The notes beneath the pieces were generated by a model. That model saw only the letters and a program-made list of their open reading frames with translations, was not told where the DNA came from and ran no database searches. From contig CAYZKD010000018.1 in assembly GCA_964479375.1 (NCBI GenBank), forward strand, positions 1 to 11,172: a DNA stretch of 11,172 bases, in the 5' to 3' direction. The first letter of the stretch is position 1. Each line of letters opens with the position of its first letter. The translations under genes and the position numbers were made by a program. This document shows positions 6,221 to 11,172 of the stretch, piece by piece. The DNA is from CAYXTC01 sp964479375 (lineage in GTDB: Bacteria; Patescibacteriota; Minisyncoccia; Minisyncoccales; GWA2-38-27).

Positions 6221-7126
6221 TTACACTTTTAAGTACTTCCTCACCGCAATGGCCCCAGAAACAACGCTCAACCCTACTCCGGTGGCAAGCTGAATCAGGA
6301 AAATCATTCCAAGATTATTGATAAACAGAGAATACATATTTATCTCAGCCACCAGTTCAATTTTGGGATTAAGGCTGTATAGCACTCCGAACATTAGTAT
6401 AAAAGAGATTACAGCAGCAACAACCCCCGCTAAAAACCCCTGAACAAGAAAGGGGCCCCTGACAAACCAGTTGGAGGCTCCAACCAGTCTCATCACGGAA
6501 ATCTCCTCGCTGGAATTGTAAATGGCTATCCTTATAGCGTTGAAAGCAACCAGCACTGCCAGTATTGCCAGTACTGCCCCCAGAACAAAGCCTATTTTAT
6601 TGGCTTCTGCGGTTATAGCAAACAGTTTCTCAATAACAGGCTTTCTTTGGTGGTAATCCACTCTTTCTACTATCTCGGAATGCTCCCCTGATTCTAAAAA
6701 CTGAGCAATGGGAGCATACTGGGAGACCTCCTTCGCCTTTATATCCAGAGAGGCCAAAAAAGGATTCTTCCCTACTTCTTCCAAAGACTGCATCAAAACC
6801 TTGTCTTCTGAATGTCTTTGTATAAAATTTTCAAGGGCTTTTTCTTCTGAAACATGCTGGACTTCAGCCACCTCCTCCATGTTCTCTAATCTGTCTTTTA
6901 TCGCTAAAACGTCTTTATTCTCTGCCGTTTTATTGAAGTATACAGAAATATCTACTTTTTTCTGAATAGAAGTTATCAAGGCATCTGTTGTTTCATTAAA
7001 GAGAAAAAGCAGGCTGATCAGAAAGATAACCATTATCATCACAAACACAGTGGCCGTAGTAACCGCTGTATTCCTATAAAAGGAGAAAAAACCGAATTTA
7101 ATAATTCTCTTTAGGGAAGTGAACAT
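6221..7126 (-). CDS. ftsX: Cell division ABC-transporter permease FtsX
   Basis: 301 residues, the usual length. Inner-membrane partner of FtsE; in known bacteria FtsEX links the divisome to cell-wall hydrolases. Topology: cytoplasmic N-terminus, TM1 about 22-44, an extracellular domain about 45-175 with the family motif NPFLASLDI (121-129), then TM2 about 177-200, TM3 about 227-250 and TM4 about 270-294. The cytoplasmic loop between TM2 and TM3 holds EISVMRLVGASNWFVRGPF (208-226), the coupling region typical of FtsX. ATG 7126 comes two bases after the ftsE TAA, implying coupled translation. Nothing looks damaged. Which hydrolase it regulates is not shown in this window. Confidence 0.95.
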   Translation of the reverse strand: MFTSLKRIIKFGFFSFYRNTAVTTATVFVMIMVIFLISLLFLFNETTDALITSIQKKVDISVYFNKTAENKDVLAIKDRLENMEEVAEVQHVSEEKALENFIQRHSEDKVLMQSLEEVGKNPFLASLDIKAKEVSQYAPIAQFLESGEHSEIVERVDYHQRKPVIEKLFAITAEANKIGFVLGAVLAILAVLVAFNAIRIAIYNSSEEISVMRLVGASNWFVRGPFLVQGFLAGVVAAVISFILMFGVLYSLNPKIELVAEINMYSLFINNLGMIFLIQLATGVGLSVVSGAIAVRKYLKV

Positions 7127-7128
7127 AA

Positions 7129-7824
7129 TTATAGTATGAATCTTCCTCTTTCTTCGTCTCTCTTTATTCTTCCATTATCCAAGGTAATAACTCTTTTGCC
7201 AAGCCCGTTAATAATTTCCTTGTCGTGGGTGGCCAAAATAACAGTGGTGCCAGACTCATAAATCTTACCCAAAAGCCTAATAATATCATTGGTGTGGTAG
7301 GGGTCAAGATTTCCCGTTGGTTCGTCTGCCAAAATAACATCGGGTCTTGTTATTAAAGCCCGGGCTATGGCTGTTCTCTGTTTTTCTCCTCCGGAAAGTT
7401 GCCTTGGGAAATTGTCTGCTTTGCCGGAAAGCCCCACAATATCTAACACCTGGGGGACATCTCTTTCAATCTCACTTTTTTTGGCGCCCATTACTTCCAT
7501 AACATAGGCTACGTTCTCACATGCCGTCTTGTCATGAAAAAGCCTATAATCCTGAAAGACTGTTCCTATTTTCCTTCTTAATTTAGGCAAATCTTTCCTT
7601 TTTGTCTTTGTTAGATTAAAACCGTCAAAAATCACCTCCCCGAAAGTAGGCCTCTCCTCTCCCAAAATTAATTTAAAAAGAGTGCTCTTGCCGGCCCCGG
7701 ACTTCCCCACCAAAGAAACGAACTCCTTCTCCCCTACCTCAAAAGAAATATTATCCAAAGCAGTCGAAGGCTCTCTGTTTTCCCTTGAGGGATAGATTTT
7801 GGTAATGCTTCTAAGGGATATCAT
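7129..7824 (-). CDS. ftsE: Cell division ATP-binding protein FtsE
   Basis: 231 residues, typical. ATPase that powers FtsX at the septum. All ABC motifs are intact: Walker A GKSGAGKST (40-48), Q-loop FQDYRLF (90-96), signature LSGGE (143-147), Walker B VILADEPTGNLD (163-174) and switch His200 in ILATHD. RLF after the Q-loop and ADEPTGNLDP are typical of FtsE rather than other ABC ATPases, and the adjoining ftsX settles the name. Its ATG directly follows the prfB TAG (TAGATG, no gap), so ftsE translation probably depends on ribosomes finishing prfB. Confidence 0.96.
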   Translation of the reverse strand: MISLRSITKIYPSRENREPSTALDNISFEVGEKEFVSLVGKSGAGKSTLFKLILGEERPTFGEVIFDGFNLTKTKRKDLPKLRRKIGTVFQDYRLFHDKTACENVAYVMEVMGAKKSEIERDVPQVLDIVGLSGKADNFPRQLSGGEKQRTAIARALITRPDVILADEPTGNLDPYHTNDIIRLLGKIYESGTTVILATHDKEIINGLGKRVITLDNGRIKRDEERGRFIL

Positions 7825-8929
7825 CTATTTTATACTTTTAATTTCCGCTGTTATAAACCGATCTAATTCTCCGTTGAGAACGCTTTCCACGTCAGAGGTC
7901 TCCACTCCGGTTCTCAAATCCTTAACCATTCTATAGGGATGAAGCACATAAGACCTTATCTGATTGCCCCAACTTACAGATTTTTCTTTTCCCTTCACCT
8001 TTTTGATCTCTTTTTTTCTTTCCTCTTCTTTCAATCGATAAAGTTTAGAACAAAGAACCTGCATCGCCTTTTGTCTGTTCTGCCCCTGAAGCCTTTCTGC
8101 CTGAGAACTCACTGTAATCTTCGTGGGCACATGGGTAATCCTAACGGCAGATTCTCTGCGGTTAACATATTGACCGCCCGGCCCCGAAGCCCTAAATGTT
8201 TCTATTTTAAGATCATCGGGATTAATTTCAATATCCTTCTGAACATCCTTGCCTATTTCAGGAAAAACCTCCACTGAAGCAAAAGAGGTATGGCGCAGGC
8301 TGCTGGAAGAAAAAGGCGACTGTCTTACCAGCCTGTGTATCCCGCTCTCTTTTTTTAAAAAGCCGTAAGCATACGCCCCCTTAACCTCCAGAGTAACTGA
8401 CTTAGTGCCCACTCTTCCCTCAGGGCCTCCTCCTTCGCCAAAAGACTGAGAGATAACAGAAAAGGAGAAGCCCTTGTTCTGGCAGTATCTCTCATACATT
8501 CTCTGCATCATGGTGGCCCAGTCTTCAGCGTCTACTCCTCCTGCTCCCGAAAAGATTTGCAATATAGCATTGCTCTTGTCGTATTTACCGGCAAAAAAAG
8601 TTCTGGTTTCTTCTTCTGTAATTTCTTTTTCCAGACGAGAACACTTTTCTCCTAATTCCTGAAGCAGATCTTCTTCTCCCAACTGAGCTAGTTCTTTCAG
8701 TTCCTTTAGCTCCCTGAAAATTTCTTCCAGTTTGTCTGTCTCTTTTTTAAGATCTGAGGCTTCTTGGCTGGTTTCGGTTGCCTTTTTTGGGTCTTCCCAA
8801 AAATCAGGTCTTTGCGATTGTTTAGAAAGTTCTCTTAGCCTTTCTTTCTTTTTCTCTATATCAAAGACAGTCCAGCAGATGCTGGAGTTTAATTTCCAAT
8901 CTTTTTATTCTTTCTGTTACTTCTGTCAT
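7825..8929 (-). CDS. prfB: Peptide chain release factor 2, made by +1 frameshifting
   Basis: RF2 ends translation at UGA and UAA. A 22-codon first frame from ATG 8929 (MTEVTERIKRLEIKLQHLL, then DCL) ends at TGA 8863-8861; slipping forward one base on CTT TGA joins it to 345 residues (DIEKKKERLRELSK onwards), giving 367 residues, nearly the E. coli length (365). On that numbering the UGA/UAA-reading tripeptide SPF is at 204-206 and the catalytic GGQ at 251-253, both in family positions. RPDFWEDPKKA is the RF2 N-terminal signature and lies after the shift, so a later TTG start at 8682 would remove domain 1 and is wrong. It sits between tRNA-Thr and ftsE and abuts ftsE. Low RF2 should favour the shift, an autoregulatory loop known for this family. 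Confidence 0.95.
8861..8866 (-). promoter_or_regulatory. prfB +1 programmed frameshift site CTT TGA
   Basis: Zero frame CTT (8866-8864) then TGA (8863-8861), the standard RF2 slip site. The stimulatory Shine-Dalgarno-like sequence three bases before CTT in E. coli (AGGGGG) is not kept; the same place reads CTGGAC, with only a short GGA. The base after the stop is T rather than C. Confidence 0.9.
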
Positions 8930-8938
8930 AATGGTTTT

Positions 8939-8947
8939 AATTTAGCA
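8939..8947 (-). promoter_or_regulatory. Possible extended -10 promoter before prfB
   Basis: TGC then TAAATT (8947-8939) lies nine bases before the prfB ATG; no clear -35. Transcription from it would give a nearly leaderless mRNA, matching the absence of a Shine-Dalgarno. prfB may also be read through from tRNA-Thr, as I see no terminator between them. Confidence 0.35.
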
Positions 8948-9009
8948 TATTTTAGGGAATAAAAAAAGACTAAAATATTCTCAAGGAAGAAAAGATTATC
9001 AAGGGTTTT

Positions 9010-9084
9010 TGGAGCCAAGGGTGAGATTTGAACTCACGACCTACTCTTTACGAAAGAGTTGCTCTTCCCCTGAGCTACCTTGGC
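9010..9084 (-). tRNA. tRNA-Thr (anticodon CGU), CCA encoded
   Basis: A 72-base body plus CCA (9012-9010). Acceptor GCCAAGG/CCTTGGC, discriminator U; D stem GCTC/GAGC; anticodon stem ACTCT/AGAGT around loop TTCGTAA, anticodon CGT at 9052-9050; T arm GTGAG-TTCAAAT-CTCAC. All stems pair perfectly. It is the first gene of the tRNA-Thr/prfB/ftsEX/tRNA-Gln run. Confidence 0.95.
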
Positions 9085-9113
9085 AAGGGATCTGTGCAAC
9101 TAACCTCGAACTT

Positions 9114-9142
9114 ATTTTACCCCCACACCATAAATTTTTCAA
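9114..9142 (-). promoter_or_regulatory. Promoter of tRNA-Thr
   Basis: TTGAAA (9142-9137), an exact 17-base spacer, then TAAAAT (9119-9114); predicted start about 9107, some 22 bases before the tRNA. The -35 lies in the loop of a long inverted repeat, and the -10 overlaps the end of the repeat arm. Confidence 0.65.
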
Positions 9143-9162
9143 ATTTTTGGTGTGGGGGTAAA
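9116..9162. repeat. Perfect 15-bp inverted repeat around the tRNA-Thr promoter
   Basis: TTTACCCCCACACCA (9116-9130) and its exact complement TGGTGTGGGGGTAAA (9148-9162), separated by 17 bases that can pair further (AAATTT with AAATTT). No T run follows on either strand, so it is not a normal terminator. It could be an operator, a cruciform, or a copy of a dispersed repeat. Confidence 0.9.
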
Positions 9163-9277
9163 CGACCTCAGGGAACTAATATCTATCTGGCATTATGCAG
9201 GCGCGCCGCTGCAAAGCGGCTTCTGCACTATTGCAAAGGCGGAGGCAATCTTGAACCGAAGCGAAGTCATTGGAACC
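9163..9277. other. Non-coding, structured intergenic stretch
   Basis: No credible gene. It holds a strong hairpin at 9196-9227 (outer TGCAG/CTGCA, inner GCCGCT/AGCGGC, GCAA loop, unequal internal loop GCGC/TT), and an inverted repeat ATTGC/GCAAT (9229-9248 region). GC content rises here relative to the tRNA-Thr side. It may be part of a structured RNA or a decayed mobile repeat; I recognise neither. Confidence 0.5.
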
Positions 9278-9306
9278 AAAATACCGCTTGGAAGAAGCGG
9301 TATTTT
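9278..9306 (-). terminator. Intrinsic terminator of the DUF5667 gene
   Basis: A perfect 12-bp stem AAAATACCGCTT/AAGCGGTATTTT with a 5-base loop, 22 bases past the stop at 9329. The T run in the arm is followed by GG, so it is not ideal; symmetry means it could work on both strands. Confidence 0.6.
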
Positions 9307-9328
9307 GATAAATCCATTTTAAATCCTT

Positions 9329-10642
9329 TTACGGCCTGCCACCGGGCATCTGCTCTGGCGCCCCGCCTGGAGTTTGTTGCGGTACGCCTTCCTCGCGTTC
9401 CGGCAATTCGTCCTCGTCCTCCCGTTCGGTTTCCGGCGACTGTTGCGGAGTTTCGCGTTGTAACGGAATTTCCGGTTGACCCGGCGTTGGAATTGCCGGA
9501 CGTTGTTCCTGCACTCGCCTTGAGTTGTCTAGGGCGCGCTGAAACTCCTCTTGGGCTTGAAGCGGCAACTTCTCGCGCACATCTTCAAGCACTTGGCGAT
9601 GATGCGAGGTGGCTTCTTTGACCAAGTCCTCAACCGTGGTTTCTCCGACGCGGATCCCTTCGGCCATCGTAGAAATTCGCTGACCGAATTCTGCGTACTT
9701 GTTATAATCTTCCAAAATCTCCTCGGTGGCCGTTTCATCTTGCTTCTCGGCTTCTTGCCTTGCAACGCTCAAGCGGCTTTCGGCGGCTTGCGCGTATATC
9801 TCAACGGCTTTGGCCGGATCAACCGCTGCAACCCCCTCAAGAGACGCCAACTGGCTGTCAATTGCTCTGTTCTTTACGTTCTTGGCTCGCTCAACCTCAT
9901 CGCGGCCAATTCCGGCTTCATCCGCTTCTTTTCTCACCTCATCTACCTCGTTCACAACCTCGGTCATCCGCTCGCTGAATTTTGCAGCGACATCAACACG
10001 GCCTTGCGGCGTACTTGCGAAAGAGCCCAATACTCCTTCAAAATGTTGGAGTTTCTGGCCAAGCGTTTCAGATCTCCGGGCCTTCGCTTCCACTCTTGCC
10101 TGTTGGGCAAGTTCCTTCATAACATTTGCTCCGGCCTCAACTGCGCGGTCAGGACTTACCCCCGATAACGCTTGAAGCGCGGCAATCTGTCCCTGTTTGG
10201 AATTTTCAAGGGCGTGGCGCACAGAATCTTTTGCCTGTTCCGGCACCCGCTCAATAACTTCTTCAAGCACCGCAAAATGCCTGCTCGTTGCTTCGGTCAC
10301 TGTGGCAAGCACATCTGCGTCTCTTGAACGCTCCGCTCTTTCTTTTCCTTCCGAGAATTTCTCCTCGTAAAGCTTCGTGGCCCACTCGACATTGTCGCTG
10401 TCTCCGCGCTCGGTCAACGCTTTGGCTTCTGCTAAACGTTTTTCTGCGAGCGCAATAGCGCGGCGTGCTTTATTGGCATCCCCAAAGGTAAAAAATGTTC
10501 CCATATCTTCGAAGAGACGCTCAATAAAGAAGAAAGGGCTCCCTGGGGTTATGCCCGCGGAAGGAAGTTCGGCGGTCTGAGCCAAAGCAACTCCGCTAAA
10601 GAGCAATAATCCAACAAGGATACTGATTATTGTTCTGTTCAT
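9329..10642 (-). CDS. Exported DUF5667-domain protein with internal duplication
   Basis: 437 residues. A signal peptide (1-21: MNRTI, hydrophobic core, cut likely after VALA) is followed by the DUF5667 opening SAGITPGSPFFFIERLFEDM and FFTFGDANKARRAIALAEKRLAEA (about 28-74), a motif common in Patescibacteria exported proteins of unknown function. The rest is almost all charged helix, probably coiled coil. Two parts are repeated: EATSRHFAVLEEVIERVPEQ (117-136) matches EATSHHRQVLEDVREKLPLQ (343-362), and SGVSPDRAVEAGANV (160-174) resembles EGVAAVDPAKAVEIYAQ (269-285). A Pro/Gln/Glu-rich tail (about 380-437) ends PGGRP. No anchor or lipobox is seen, so it should be released or held by other contacts. 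GC content is visibly higher than in the neighbouring genes. It has its own terminator and no Shine-Dalgarno. Confidence 0.88.
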   Translation of the reverse strand: MNRTIISILVGLLLFSGVALAQTAELPSAGITPGSPFFFIERLFEDMGTFFTFGDANKARRAIALAEKRLAEAKALTERGDSDNVEWATKLYEEKFSEGKERAERSRDADVLATVTEATSRHFAVLEEVIERVPEQAKDSVRHALENSKQGQIAALQALSGVSPDRAVEAGANVMKELAQQARVEAKARRSETLGQKLQHFEGVLGSFASTPQGRVDVAAKFSERMTEVVNEVDEVRKEADEAGIGRDEVERAKNVKNRAIDSQLASLEGVAAVDPAKAVEIYAQAAESRLSVARQEAEKQDETATEEILEDYNKYAEFGQRISTMAEGIRVGETTVEDLVKEATSHHRQVLEDVREKLPLQAQEEFQRALDNSRRVQEQRPAIPTPGQPEIPLQRETPQQSPETEREDEDELPEREEGVPQQTPGGAPEQMPGGRP

Positions 10643-10676
10643 AAAAATTTTGCTTAATCTTACTTATTTTCTTATT

Positions 10677-10704
10677 TGTGGAATCGACCATTTGTTTTTC
10701 CACA
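10677..10704. promoter_or_regulatory. Inverted repeat TGTGGAA-N14-TTCCACA upstream of the DUF5667 gene
   Basis: Perfect 7-bp arms (10677-10683 and 10698-10704), starting 35 bases before the ATG and downstream of the proposed -10. The symmetry fits a dimeric repressor site or an RNA hairpin in the leader; the regulator is unknown. Confidence 0.4.
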
Positions 10705-10723
10705 GTATTGAGTTTACGACTCT

Positions 10724-10732
10724 ATTTTACCA
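10724..10732 (-). promoter_or_regulatory. Possible extended -10 promoter of the DUF5667 gene
   Basis: TGG then TAAAAT (10732-10724), no good -35. The predicted start near 10717 gives a leader of about 75 bases that contains the TGTGGAA inverted repeat. Confidence 0.4.
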
Positions 10733-10739
10733 TTATTAC

Positions 10740-11091
10740 AAGAGGAGAAAAAGATAGCCTATACCATATTTCAGTATAGTAATTTTGCCGGCCCAGCCAA
10801 AGCGACTGGAGTGGTATCCCGGCCCCTTACTGCCGCAATAATCCGCTGCCCGCTCAACAGCGCAAAACGCCGCCGAAGCGGCAGGCAAGAAAGACGAAAG
10901 TTTGATACTTGAGCGGGAGACGGGATTCGAAGGTCTGCCAAAAGCAAGCGGGTTTCTGCCCTTCGGGCAGAAGGGACAATGCGGGGGGCGGGCAGAACGG
11001 AACGAACAAAACGAATGGCTTGCGGGCAAAAAATTTCCTCCCCTAAAACCCCTCCGTTTTTTGCCCGCTCGCTGAGAATTTTTTATCATTT
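10740..11091. other. GC-rich, hairpin-rich intergenic region, no convincing gene
   Basis: Long frames here are low-complexity (rich in Ser, Arg, Pro, Gly, Cys) and match no family I know. The stretch is a series of palindromes: CTATAC/GTATAG (10759-10779), GCCGC-CGAA-GCGGC (10869-10882), TTCTGCCC-TTC-GGGCAGAA (10954-10972) and a 12-bp repeat at 11022-11068. It also holds the T-arm-like word GGGATTCGAA without the rest of a tRNA. This looks like a patchwork of dispersed repeats between genes. Confidence 0.6.
11022..11068. repeat. Perfect 12-bp inverted repeat, possible MITE/REP-like ends
   Basis: GCGGGCAAAAAA (11022-11033) and TTTTTTGCCCGC (11057-11068) with a 23-base purine/pyrimidine-biased centre (CCTCCCC, CCCCTCC). 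The T run is inside the arm and not after it, so it is not a standard terminator. Confidence 0.75.
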
Positions 11092-11172
11092 TTACCCGAA
11101 TTTCCTAAAATTATTGTCATGAATTCTATTCCAAAGTGAAACGTTTTTAGTTTTCTCTTTTTGCGTAAAATA
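11092..11172 (-). CDS. Possible 3' end of a gene entering from the right edge
   Basis: A minus-strand frame open from the edge to TAA 11094-11092, giving 26 residues that include KNVSLWNRIHDNNFRKFG. The residue mix is ordinary for a protein end and the GC content drops here, but a second frame on this strand is also open, so this is weak. No family can be named. Confidence 0.25.
   Translation of the reverse strand, partial: YFTQKEKTKNVSLWNRIHDNNFRKFG

Noticed and set aside
9116..9162. Inverted repeat as an intrinsic terminator
   Set aside because: No T run follows on either strand, and a well-spaced promoter overlaps it.
9028..9621. Plus-strand ORF of 197 codons
   Set aside because: It begins inside the antisense of tRNA-Thr, crosses the inverted repeat and a terminator, and ends antisense to the DUF5667 gene; no family features.
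9551..10175. Long plus-strand ORFs antisense to the DUF5667 gene
   Set aside because: They are mirror frames of a GC-rich coding region; the minus frame has a signal peptide, a known domain and a terminator.
10911..10931. tRNA-like 3' end (GGGATTCGAA in antisense)
   Set aside because: The T stem does not close (GACC opposite CCCG) and no D or anticodon arm is found.
10736..11089. Minus-strand ORF of 117 codons
   Set aside because: Low-complexity, assembled from hairpin arms and repeats, and it runs through the proposed promoter of the next gene.
1..11172. CRISPR array or rRNA gene
   Set aside because: No spaced series of direct repeats beyond the two-copy 19-bp tandem, and no rRNA-like sequence recognised.

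Overview
The window looks like a chromosomal segment of an uncultivated small-genome bacterium, most likely a Patescibacteria/CPR member of Parcubacteria type. This is inferred from the DUF5667 exported protein, tight gene packing, many genes without Shine-Dalgarno sequences, and encoded CCA ends on both tRNAs; no phylogenetic test was possible. Every protein gene I call lies on the minus strand, so the biological order runs from high to low coordinates. UGA is read as stop (radC ends in TGA and prfB is controlled at a UGA), which argues against the UGA-to-glycine lineages.

Right part (about 9.1-11.2 kb): a GC-rich block with a repeat- and hairpin-rich intergenic stretch (10.74-11.09 kb), a secreted DUF5667 protein with an internal duplication, its terminator, and a structured non-coding stretch. 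Middle (5.3-9.15 kb): a well-formed promoter set inside a 15-bp inverted repeat drives tRNA-Thr(CGU), followed by prfB (release factor 2, read only through a +1 frameshift at CTT TGA), ftsE, ftsX and tRNA-Gln(CUG), almost without gaps and closed by an intrinsic terminator. A separately promoted NYN/PIN-like nuclease gene follows. A plus-strand promoter, three hairpins and a terminator converging on the end of that gene suggest an unknown small RNA.

Left part (1-5.2 kb): an AT-rich, defence-like accessory region. It begins with an M20-peptidase relic that has lost metal ligands and whose 3' end runs into a tandem 19-bp repeat. Two very small basic ORFs follow, then radC, and then, coupled to radC by an ATGA overlap, a large gene joining an HsdR-N-like nuclease domain to an N6-adenine methylase. 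Next come a gene ending in an Abi_C/HEPN-like domain with an R-X6-H motif and the start of another ORF, possibly the specificity subunit. The arrangement suggests a compact restriction-modification system, nuclease and methylase in one chain as in BcgI-type enzymes, carrying an abortive-infection-type RNase candidate inside the operon. This is the most promising candidate for an undescribed system here.
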